Source of the DNA: Dehalococcoidales bacterium
GTDB taxonomy: Bacteria; Chloroflexota; Dehalococcoidia; Dehalococcoidales; JAQTVP01
Assembly (NCBI GenBank): GCA_028707015.1
Contig: JAQTVP010000024.1
Span: forward strand, 1 to 13,327
Reading direction: 5' to 3'
Length of the DNA stretch: 13,327 nt
The position numbers and the translations under genes are program-made. Numbering within the stretch: position 1 is the stretch's first letter; each line of letters starts with the position of its first letter. Positions 7,801 through 12,742 of this stretch are shown here, piece after piece. Under the pieces are notes generated by a model. It was not told the DNA's origin and did not search any database. It saw only the letters and a program-made list of their open reading frames with translations.

Positions 7801-10380
7801 CTCATCATCAAGCCAGAGGCTCTCTGTTTTGCCAAAGTTCCGTCCAATTGGTATTAGGTCAAGAATATCAACCAACCCATCTCCAGTAAGATCACCGGTT
7901 GGACCAACTGTATCAAGATTATCCGTTACCGTAATCAGATCAGTGATATCTATCGTTCCGCTATCATTGGCATCACCCAATAGTAATAAGGTATCTGGCA
8001 TCTCCACAGGTTCGCCACTTAGAATTTCAACTACATAGATTTCTGAAGAAACAGCAGCCAGATAACCGGCTTTATCAATTGTTACAGTATACGTCCCGGG
8101 AGCTACATTCAGAATATAAGAGCCATCCTGATTAGTGGTAGTCTGGTAACTTCCAGCGGTAACAGTAGCGCCACTATGGTCATCAGTCCCTTCAAGGTTA
8201 ATATTTCCAGAGATAATGCCGCGAGCTTCATCGGTAATGATTATTGTTGTACCGGGAACCTGCGGATAAGGATTATCCATAGTACAAGCTAAGGTAACTG
8301 GAGTTGGCTCACCATAGAAGCCATATGGTTCACCCGCATCAGGCTGATAATCACCATCTATATCGAGAAAGGCAATGATGATATAGCTACCGTCGGCAAT
8401 ATTGTACATCTGGTAACCGCCAGGGCTAGCTATACTTTTTTGATAAAGCATTTCAGGAGGTATATCAACTCCGTAAGGCTGAGCAAGTATTACTATCTGG
8501 TCATAATCACTTGACTGTAAGGATCCAGTATACATCGTAATCCCACTTATTTGACCATTAGCCTGGGAAAGAGAGAAATCAACATTAGCCGTTGTATTGG
8601 GAGCAGTAACGATAACAGTCTCAGCCATCTCTAGAGAAGGCTGATCATCATAGAAACGGCGTTGAGTATTACTGCCTCCATGCGGCTCTATGTACCAGGC
8701 ACTGATTTTATATTCACCTGAAGGCACACCATTAAATTGATAACCCTCGTAACCATTACTCCAAGTATCAGCTAATAAAGTACCGTCAGGTAAATATAAG
8801 CTTACCAGGGCACCATTAATGTCCCAACCATTTTCGTGTCTGACTATGCCCTCAATGGCACCGCCTGGTTCTAGGGTAAAATTAATTTGGGTAACGTCCT
8901 GAGTGGTTATATCTACGACAACTGGAGTTGCATCTTCAAAGCAAGCTGTTTCTTGCCACCATTCCATAGCATAATTACTGCTAATATTATTATCCGGCAT
9001 ACCCATAGCCATTACTATGTATTCACCGAAAGGCAAGTTATCTACAGTGTAGGTACCATCTACCTCCACCATAGTTTTAAAATCAACACCGGTAGATTCA
9101 TTTAAAGCTAGCACCACACAACCGTCTAGTCCCTGGCTGGTGCTGGCATCAGCTACTACCCCTGAAATTGTACCAGCCTGCCCAAGACTAAAACTTACTC
9201 CCCCGATTTCTTCCCCACAGTTCAGCAAAAAATCAACAGCTTCCGTAGGATCAAAGGTGTCTTGGAAGAACATGCGGACACAACCTTCAGCTTGTGCGCC
9301 AACCACAAAGCTGCCTTGATCAACAGGGCAGAAAAGTTCATAACTGCCATCTGTATCAGTAATAGCGTTAGCTATCAGGATAAGTTTTTCGCTTTGAGGA
9401 CCATCGTAACTACCGAATATCCTTAGAGCGAATACCTCGGCATTAGCAATAGCTGTGACCCCATCTTCTTCATAAACAAATCCCGTAACCAAACCAGCAG
9501 GGTTGAGCCAGAACTCAGTCCACCATCCCCAGTTATAGTCAAGCTGAATTACACCAGCTTCATCCCAGCTATAGGCTTCGTCATACTCAGCCCACCATTT
9601 AGGAATGACCATTTGCCCCACACTACCACTGGCCCCAATCTTATAATCACCATAAGGCAGATGATTAAATTCCCAATTTCCATTCTCATCCGAAACAGTC
9701 GTAAATTCCATGTCTGCAAACTCTTCATCAGGGGTATCCATTGGGTTCAGCAGATACGCCGTTACTAAAGCATCCGGCAAAATTTCATGAGTACCTAACT
9801 CTCCGGACATCCACACCCGGCCATTCATTCGACCTCCCGGTGAAAGAGTAAAGTTTATATTAGTAGTAACTCCCAGACTGGTAACCACTACTGGCGTGGC
9901 ATCTGCTTCGTTATAGGTATTTTGCCAAAACTTTATTGCTCTATCCTGAGATTGTGCCATTACCAGATAGCTACCAGTTGGAATACCCTGAACAAGATAG
10001 GTCATATTATCTTCCAGAGTACCGGCTTCAGCGATTTGCTCACCAGTGGTATAGTCAATAATCGTTACTCTGGCATTATTTAGCCAGGGATCGCCACTTT
10101 CAGGCATTATTACACCGGTTATACTACCACCAATAGCTAAATTAAAAATAATGCTACTCACATCAGGATTTTCTATTGATACTGAAATTACAGCAGCATT
10201 TTGATAACTATTTTGATTATCATACCATTCGCTTACATACTGTGGATTATTTCCGCCTTTAGCCAAAACTTTATAATCATTAAAAGGTAAACCAGCGAGT
10301 ATATATTCGCCATTAGCATTAGTAACAGCCCAGAATGGACTGGAAAAATCAGTATTTTCTAAAACTTCAATTTCATCCAT
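4843..10380 (-). CDS. Giant multidomain surface protein, C-terminal part (CPR-like repeats, dockerin, cohesin-like, FN3)
   Basis: 1845 residues from the first ATG, but no Shine-Dalgarno precedes that ATG and the homologous frame continues upstream to the stop at 10873-10875. This is therefore the downstream part of the gene starting at 11826, not an independent gene. Order: about eight carboxypeptidase-regulatory-like beta-sandwich repeats of about 90-110 residues (residues 1-800; pattern GG-x-I-x-G-x-V ... G-x-Y-x-x-x-x-L-P-x-G-x-Y ... W-Y/W ... I-N-F-x-L); a type I-like dockerin (about 800-851); a cohesin-like domain (about 869-1052); a fibronectin-III/beta block (about 1057-1228); two more Ig/FN3-like domains (about 1248-1461); a VDGWN module (about 1467-1555); a second fibronectin/beta block (about 1564-1735); and a second VDGWN module up to the C-terminus. 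No membrane anchor or sorting motif is present. Likely role: extracellular structural or binding protein. No catalytic domain is recognised. Confidence 0.75.
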   Translation of the reverse strand: MDEIEVLENTDFSSPFWAVTNANGEYILAGLPFNDYKVLAKGGNNPQYVSEWYDNQNSYQNAAVISVSIENPDVSSIIFNLAIGGSITGVIMPESGDPWLNNARVTIIDYTTGEQIAEAGTLEDNMTYLVQGIPTGSYLVMAQSQDRAIKFWQNTYNEADATPVVVTSLGVTTNINFTLSPGGRMNGRVWMSGELGTHEILPDALVTAYLLNPMDTPDEEFADMEFTTVSDENGNWEFNHLPYGDYKIGASGSVGQMVIPKWWAEYDEAYSWDEAGVIQLDYNWGWWTEFWLNPAGLVTGFVYEEDGVTAIANAEVFALRIFGSYDGPQSEKLILIANAITDTDGSYELFCPVDQGSFVVGAQAEGCVRMFFQDTFDPTEAVDFLLNCGEEIGGVSFSLGQAGTISGVVADASTSQGLDGCVVLALNESTGVDFKTMVEVDGTYTVDNLPFGEYIVMAMGMPDNNISSNYAMEWWQETACFEDATPVVVDITTQDVTQINFTLEPGGAIEGIVRHENGWDINGALVSLYLPDGTLLADTWSNGYEGYQFNGVPSGEYKISAWYIEPHGGSNTQRRFYDDQPSLEMAETVIVTAPNTTANVDFSLSQANGQISGITMYTGSLQSSDYDQIVILAQPYGVDIPPEMLYQKSIASPGGYQMYNIADGSYIIIAFLDIDGDYQPDAGEPYGFYGEPTPVTLACTMDNPYPQVPGTTIIITDEARGIISGNINLEGTDDHSGATVTAGSYQTTTNQDGSYILNVAPGTYTVTIDKAGYLAAVSSEIYVVEILSGEPVEMPDTLLLLGDANDSGTIDITDLITVTDNLDTVGPTGDLTGDGLVDILDLIPIGRNFGKTESLWLDDESGAELPQASGIPTITLVPSSQSAAPGDTITLNAVIADVSGLYSAEINVNFDQTLLQVQDANSAIAGSQITPSDDLFPFVSGAYYTAGEETLYYYKYSADNGGYFIAQCQADNNLGVINYTIVLLSPEGDSRSIPVSADLSGATLATITFDCTCTNEGETSIDFTNTPKLADITGDAINLESYTGTSVNIEIPPPEISDMNITNVGDRSFTVSWVTNVDTTGQISYGTSSDNLNSTAYDDRGQLTEDDTHHVSVTGLLANTTYYFDVVSAETTDDNNAAHYEVTTGPGLDFKMPDPITGTVYKMDGITAAEGTIIYAYVGTSQVLSGLVDSSGNWGIDIAAIRNADFQSYYTYIAGDYITINAQGSADGTGFQSETVTTSRDGAPAVTLIPNYAPAVENVVASQTTGTGTVSIEYDVYDPDEDDTSVEVRFAYLNGTSYVDCSTVTDSGTKTVTSTATHYTASWDAKADFDGHYITDAKIKVIADDGNILGSGEGISGEFILDTEGPTGTVCSAPGNGTIDIELSPNLTAAAVTDTSTPVSYYFTISTDQNFESGVQESGWLSENSWIPSIRLQAPEVDYWWKVNTRDNFGNTSESEAFGFTTLAVIPVDVQLVDGWNIVALAVEPTEGYTASTLAAAINENGGDITQVFWWNAAAGSWDFYLVNMAYGTDFNIEVGYGYLLKNTAPVTWTYWGVPLSAEYSASFAPQVANVTDRSFTVSWTSPNNEVGYIKYGTSADSLDNTAYDDRGQAVEDDTHHVTVSGLTAATPYYYEIVSGGVTYNNSNDPYEMTTGPGLDFKMPDPITGTAYKTGGVIAAEGTVIYVNIGNSQLLSALVDSSGNWGIDIAAVRTADFQSYYFYTTSDDINIEAQGGADGIATNVVTVNIAKEGAPAVEVSIAAEVSLVDGWNLIALPVEPATGYSASTMAGEINNQDGNITQVFWWNAAAGSWDFYLVDMAYGTDFNIDLGEGYLLKSVNASTWAIPGS
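4908..4995 (-). repeat. 88-bp near-identical direct repeat, copy 1
   Basis: Matches 5781-5868 at 86 of 88 bases by eye. It encodes the core of the C-terminal VDGWN module (ITQVFWWNAAAGSWDFYLV-x-MAYGTDFNI). The surrounding parts of the two modules are much less similar. Confidence 0.9.
5176..5690 (-). repeat. Fibronectin-III/beta block, copy B
   Basis: Encodes NVTDRSFTVSW ... GYIKYGTS ... DDTHHVTVSGL ... TPYYYEIVSG ... TTGPGLDFKMPDPITGTAY ... GNWGIDIAAVR ... AQGGADG. It is the second copy of the block at 6698-7212 and is followed directly by the last VDGWN module. Confidence 0.85.
5781..5868 (-). repeat. 88-bp near-identical direct repeat, copy 2
   Basis: Second copy of the 88-bp repeat, in the first VDGWN module. 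The two mismatches give one Asp/Asn difference (MAYG preceded by VD or VN) and one silent Ala codon change. Confidence 0.9.
6698..7212 (-). repeat. Fibronectin-III/beta block, copy A
   Basis: Encodes NVGDRSFTVSW ... TGQISYGTS ... DDTHHVSVTGL ... TTYYFDVVS ... TTGPGLDFKMPDPITGTVY ... GNWGIDIAAIR ... AQGSADG. It is homologous over its whole length to copy B (5176-5690) and to the block in the separate protein at 3826-4710. Divergence at DNA level is substantial, so the duplication is old. Confidence 0.85.
7226..7776 (-). other. Cohesin-like domain coding segment
   Basis: About 180 residues starting ITLVPSSQSAAPGDTITLNAVI and continuing AEINVNFDQTLLQVQDA match the cohesin opening (V-x-P-G-D-x-V/I-x-V ... 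A-x-I-x-V-x-Y/F-D-x-x-L-L-x-V). They end in a LATITFDCT-type strand and a D-I-T-G-D segment, as cohesins do. The call rests on pattern only; a related Ig-like beta-sandwich is the alternative. Confidence 0.65.
7829..7982 (-). other. Dockerin-like domain coding segment
   Basis: Two EF-hand-like calcium loops about 30 residues apart are encoded: D-A-N-D-S-G-T-I-D-I-T-D and D-L-T-G-D-G-L-V-D-I-L-D, each with acidic or polar residues at positions 1, 3, 5, 9 and 12 and each followed by a hydrophobic helix. The second ends in the typical NFGK. This is the type I dockerin layout. It follows a regulatory-like repeat and directly precedes the cohesin-like domain. Confidence 0.8.
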
Positions 10381-10872
10381 AACGGGAATAGCACAAACTC
10401 TGGCACCTTCCAGGAATTGCCCGTTGTCGTTATTGACTACACCTGAGATAGTCCCGCCAGCATCGAGTGAAAAATTGATACCAGTTATATTTATCTGGCC
10501 GGGAGAGAGTATAATTTCTTCGGCTAGTTCAGGTGTAGCAACACTGCCAGCAGCAGCATAATATTCAATAGTAAAACCAGAAGCTAAAGCAGATACAAGA
10601 TAACTACCAAGGGGAATACCCGAAACCGTATAACTACCATCAGTGCTGGTAGTTTTTTCTACCCGAACCCAGTCTCCACCATCGCTATTCCACGACTCCG
10701 TTATTATTTTTGCGCCTGCTATCGGGGTGGTATTATCAGATTGAAAAACGTAACCTGATAAAGAACCGCCATAGGGCAGACTAATATCACTTATCCAGTA
10801 ATTTCCTCCCTGATTAATCTGATATCTGGTAGCATCATCCCGATCATAAGTACCTGATGTTTGTTCCTTTGA
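10381..10872 (-). pseudogene. Coding-like stretch between the internal stop and the first ATG
   Basis: This stretch is open in the same frame as both flanking ORFs and contains no ATG, GTG or TTG in frame. Translated, it completes repeat 3 and gives repeat 4 (GGSLSGYVF ... GSYTVSGIPLGSYLVSA ... INFSLDAG) and the first part of repeat 5 (GTISGVVN). It is plainly protein-coding by homology to its neighbours, yet it is not translated unless the TAA at 10873-10875 is read through or is an error. Confidence 0.8.
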
Positions 10873-10875
10873 TTA
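10873..10875 (-). other. In-frame TAA splitting the giant surface-protein gene
   Basis: The codons around it read AAT CGG GTT ATA AGA TAA TCA AAG GAA CAA. The frames on both sides are identical in phase (10873 and 4843 differ by a multiple of three), and repeat length across the stop is normal. A single base change from a Tyr codon, or another one-step sense codon, would suffice to create it. Confidence 0.9.
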
Positions 10876-11826
10876 TCTTATAACCCGATTTGTTGCTGTT
10901 GCCCAGACACAGTAATCTATATCGCTACTCAATCCGCTGAAACGAAAATATCCCGGCGTAACACCATCCCGATTATAGGAAATAGTGGTAGCTAATACCT
11001 CACCGGTATCGTAATTTTCAAGAGTAATAACGGCATCATCCAATCCGTTCCAGTTTTCATTGTTCACTCTCCCTTCGAGTTGGCCACCCTCCTGCAGTTG
11101 GAAATTCGTATTTTGAATGGGTGTAGAATTACCAATAGTGATTATTTCAGCAGCATTCACCGATGTTACGGTGCCATCCTGACTCCACCAACCCCTTATC
11201 AGGTTACTGTTATGATCACCGGGGTCTTCCACTCCTTCAGGGAGGGGACCGCCAGCTGATAACTTATAACTTCCATAGGGTAACCCTTCAAGAAGGTACT
11301 GGCCGTGATTTTCGTTATCATTAGAAAATGTCCAGGCTACAAATTCCTGAGTATCAGCAGTCCAGGCAATAACTATCTGATTTTGCTCGGTACCCGACCA
11401 TTGGTTATATATCGTGCCTGATATAGAACCGCCTTGCTGTAAACTGAAATTTATATCAGGTACTAGGCCCTCCAGATCTACTAATATCGGAGTTGACTGC
11501 ACCTTTCTACAGTTATCAGGATACCAGGCAGTAACATATCCTGGAGCATGAGCTCCCAACCGGTAAGTACCGTCCGGAACAACTACCTGAAAGGCACCAT
11601 TAGGATAGTTTGGAAATTCTCCGACTATTTCGCCAGTATTGTAATTTTCTACTATTATGGTTGCCGGATACAGTTCACTACCAGAGATTCGCTGATAAAC
11701 ATTACCAGTAATAGTCCCATATCCAGAACTTGCCAAAATACTAGTACTTAATGGCGATATACCGACCAGCATCACTGCCATCACCAAAGTTAATAGTACT
11801 CGTATGATTTTACGGATTGTTATCAT
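10873..11826 (-). CDS. Giant surface protein, N-terminal part with signal peptide; ends at an in-frame TAA
   Basis: The start is set at ATG 11826, seven bases after AGGAGG; a GTG two codons upstream is too close to that site. The 317-residue product begins with a clear signal peptide (MITIRKIIRVLLTLVMAVML, cleavage probably near ILAS-SG at about residue 34). It then holds two complete carboxypeptidase-regulatory-like repeats (GTITGNVY ..., GSISGTIY ...) and about two thirds of a third (GQLEGRVN ... GYFRFSGL), where TAA stops the frame at 10873-10875. Beyond the stop the same frame resumes the third repeat with the expected spacing to the next GGSLSG. The gene is thus the 5' end of a single roughly 2.3-thousand-residue secreted protein ending at 4843, unless the truncated form is the real product. 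Such repeats are known in extracellular, often adhesive or structural proteins; no catalytic motif is seen. Confidence 0.8.
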   Translation of the reverse strand: MITIRKIIRVLLTLVMAVMLVGISPLSTSILASSGYGTITGNVYQRISGSELYPATIIVENYNTGEIVGEFPNYPNGAFQVVVPDGTYRLGAHAPGYVTAWYPDNCRKVQSTPILVDLEGLVPDINFSLQQGGSISGTIYNQWSGTEQNQIVIAWTADTQEFVAWTFSNDNENHGQYLLEGLPYGSYKLSAGGPLPEGVEDPGDHNSNLIRGWWSQDGTVTSVNAAEIITIGNSTPIQNTNFQLQEGGQLEGRVNNENWNGLDDAVITLENYDTGEVLATTISYNRDGVTPGYFRFSGLSSDIDYCVWATATNRVIR

Positions 11827-11833
11827 TCTCACG

Positions 11834-11839
11834 CCTCCT
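11834..11839 (-). promoter_or_regulatory. Ribosome binding site of the giant surface-protein gene
   Basis: A perfect AGGAGG on the - strand lies 7 bases from ATG 11826. It lies only 1 base from the GTG at 11832, which rules that start out. Confidence 0.8.
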
Positions 11840-11877
11840 GCAGTTTATTTTTTGCCTTTTGTCCAATTTACACGATT

Positions 11878-11892
11878 AAATAACAGTTATTT
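11878..11892. repeat. 15-bp perfect palindrome in the surface-gene leader
   Basis: AAATAAC-A-GTTATTT is a perfect inverted repeat with a one-base centre. It lies between a possible promoter and the start of the surface-protein gene. It could be an operator; as RNA it would be a weak AU hairpin. Confidence 0.4.
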
Positions 11893-11906
11893 TTACACAC
11901 AACTTC

Positions 11907-11937
11907 ATTATATTACATTGTTATTTATTACTGTCTA
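11907..11937 (-). promoter_or_regulatory. Possible promoter of the surface-protein operon
   Basis: On the - strand a perfect TATAAT (11907-11912) lies 19 bases after TAGACA (11932-11937). The spacing is longer than ideal and the region is AT-rich, so chance matches are likely. It gives a leader of about 75 bases. Confidence 0.3.
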
Positions 11938-12098
11938 TACTACATAAGTACTATACAACATAGGTCTATTGGACTATTGGCAATTTTCTGGATAGCAGGA
12001 ATTTTATAAGGTTTTAACAATATTTTTATGGATATTAAACCTGGGATTGATAAAGTAAATGTGTAAAATAAAAAATGTGAGGATGCTACAGATAAGTA

Positions 12099-12284
12099 AT
12101 GATAAAATTACGACTAATATTATTACTTTGCCTACTGACTTTATATGCACCAGTAGAATTAACCAGAATAATAATTCTTTGGGGATTGTCTGGATGGTTA
12201 ATATTTGAAATATGCTTTATTTGGACCTTTTACGCTTTAGCAATACTCATATTCTCGGTCATCGTATTACGAAAACGTATATAG
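12099..12284 (+). CDS. Small hydrophobic protein, two predicted membrane segments
   Basis: This 61-residue product is not recognised. It has a basic start (MIKLR), a hydrophobic stretch (about residues 6-16), a short polar turn (PVELTR), a longer hydrophobic stretch (about 24-56) rich in Trp, Phe and Ile, and a basic end (RKRI). That is a plausible small inner-membrane protein. An in-frame TAA two codons upstream fixes the start. No good Shine-Dalgarno is visible; GAGG lies about 16 bases upstream. It stands alone between the divergent surface operon and the tupA leader. AT-rich DNA easily yields hydrophobic ORFs by chance, so its reality is uncertain. Confidence 0.35.
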   Translation: MIKLRLILLLCLLTLYAPVELTRIIILWGLSGWLIFEICFIWTFYALAILIFSVIVLRKRI

Positions 12285-12336
12285 CTAATAATATCTTTCA
12301 ATTTTCCAGTTTAACTCTTTAAAATAAGCCTTCAAT

Positions 12337-12354
12337 TATATCTATATCTATATC
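12337..12354. repeat. Short tandem repeat, three TATATC units
   Basis: Three exact copies of TATATC, followed by a near copy. It lies in the otherwise featureless stretch between the small membrane ORF and the tupA promoter. No function is evident. Confidence 0.6.
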
Positions 12355-12385
12355 CATATATCATAACGCCACCAATTGTAGTATC

Positions 12386-12414
12386 TTGAAAAAGATATTT
12401 CGTAATGTTATAAT
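12386..12414 (+). promoter_or_regulatory. Sigma-70 promoter of the tupA leader
   Basis: TTGAAA (12386-12391), a 17-base spacer and a perfect TATAAT (12409-12414) preceded by TG-T, an extended -10. Transcription would start near 12421, just before the structured leader. A 6-bp inverted repeat (TATCTT/AAGATA, 12382-12387 and 12392-12397) overlaps the -35 and could be a repressor site. Confidence 0.75.
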
Positions 12415-12428
12415 CCATGCAAGATTTA

Positions 12429-12541
12429 ACTCTTCGAGCTGAGTAACTAAACCGAATATGGCATGTTATCTCAGCCGCTGGGCAGTATGCCCTAAGGGTA
12501 TAAATGGAAACATTTATGCCTCCCACTATTTGGAAAGGAGA
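12429..12541 (+). ncRNA. Putative Moco/Tuco-family riboswitch aptamer
   Basis: A compact structured leader between the promoter and tupA. A 10-bp stem (12497-12506 with 12511-12520) is capped by a GAAA tetraloop (12507-12510). Parts matching the 11-nucleotide tetraloop receptor, UAUGG (12457-12461) and CCUAAG (12491-12496), bracket an arm. GCCUCCCA follows the tetraloop stem, and CUCUU (12430-12434) can pair with the Shine-Dalgarno region (12536-12540) to close the structure. Moco RNAs, which sense molybdenum or tungsten cofactor, are known to precede molybdate/tungstate transport and cofactor genes, and a GNRA tetraloop is part of that family as I recall it. The class is assigned from resemblance and context, without a covariance search. 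Confidence 0.6.
12535..12540 (+). promoter_or_regulatory. Shine-Dalgarno at the 3' end of the aptamer
   Basis: AAGGAG lies 7 bases before the ATG at 12548 and overlaps the closing stem of the putative aptamer. Ligand-stabilised folding could mask it, the usual translational mode in this riboswitch family. Confidence 0.55.
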
Positions 12542-12547
12542 GAAATA

Positions 12548-12568
12548 ATGAAGAAGATAGATACGTGA
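12548..12568 (+). CDS. Six-codon leader ORF (MKKIDT)
   Basis: ATG followed by five sense codons and TGA, with a well-placed Shine-Dalgarno 7 bases upstream at the aptamer end. Its stop codon lies two bases before a terminator-like hairpin. It could be a leader peptide coupling translation to attenuation, or the remnant start of a gene formerly controlled by the riboswitch. The tupA product opens with a similar Met-Lys-Lys/Arg-Ile, so a copied or displaced start is also possible. Confidence 0.35.
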   Translation: MKKIDT

Positions 12569-12570
12569 TG

Positions 12571-12602
12571 AGGCATCAGTTTTTCAACAGGATGTCTTTT
12601 TT
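12571..12602 (+). terminator. Terminator-like hairpin in the tupA leader
   Basis: A 7-bp stem (12571-12577 with 12591-12597, one G-U pair) with a 13-base loop is followed by a run of six T (12597-12602). A smaller alternative hairpin (12566-12578) precedes another T run and overlaps it. This looks like an intrinsic terminator or attenuator between the riboswitch and tupA. Confidence 0.45.
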
Positions 12603-12668
12603 ATTGCCTTTTTGCTTCATAATGCACAAAATCAACAGTGACTAGAATTTTTTTATTTGAGTTGATTC

Positions 12669-12706
12669 TGTCCTGAATCTACGTTTAATGCATGAGGTTC
12701 AGGACA
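12669..12706 (+). promoter_or_regulatory. 12-bp dyad upstream of tupA
   Basis: TGTCCTGAATCT (12669-12680) and AGGTTCAGGACA (12695-12706) pair over 12 bp with one G-U, around a 14-base loop. The outer nine pairs are perfect. It has no T run, so it is not a terminator. It could be a DNA operator, since a weak TTGATT-16-TTTAAT promoter match (12662-12689) overlaps it, or a second RNA element in the leader. Confidence 0.5.
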
Positions 12707-12733
12707 ATGTTAAAAATTATCATTAAATTAAAC

Positions 12734-12737
12734 GGAG
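12734..12737 (+). promoter_or_regulatory. Ribosome binding site of tupA
   Basis: GGAG lies 5 bases before the ATG at 12743. The overlapping in-frame ATG at 12740 is only two bases away, so 12743 is preferred. Confidence 0.6.
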
Positions 12738-12742
12738 AAATG

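Noticed and set aside
4843..10380. Cellulosomal scaffoldin
   Set aside because: Only one cohesin-like domain is seen, with no carbohydrate-binding module or glycoside hydrolase. Dockerins and cohesins are also known outside cellulosomes.
4843..11826. CRISPR or mobile-element origin for the repeats
   Set aside because: The repeats are protein-domain repeats with diverged DNA. No transposase, target-site duplication or regularly spaced identical repeats were found.
11977..12009. TTGGCA with TTATAA as a promoter for the small membrane ORF
   Set aside because: The spacing is 21 bases, outside the usable range, and no better -10 lies at 16-18 bases.
12332..12526. 64-codon ORF on the - strand across the tupA promoter and leader
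   Set aside because: It lies antisense to a consensus promoter and a structured RNA, has no Shine-Dalgarno, and its translation shows no domain or clear signal.
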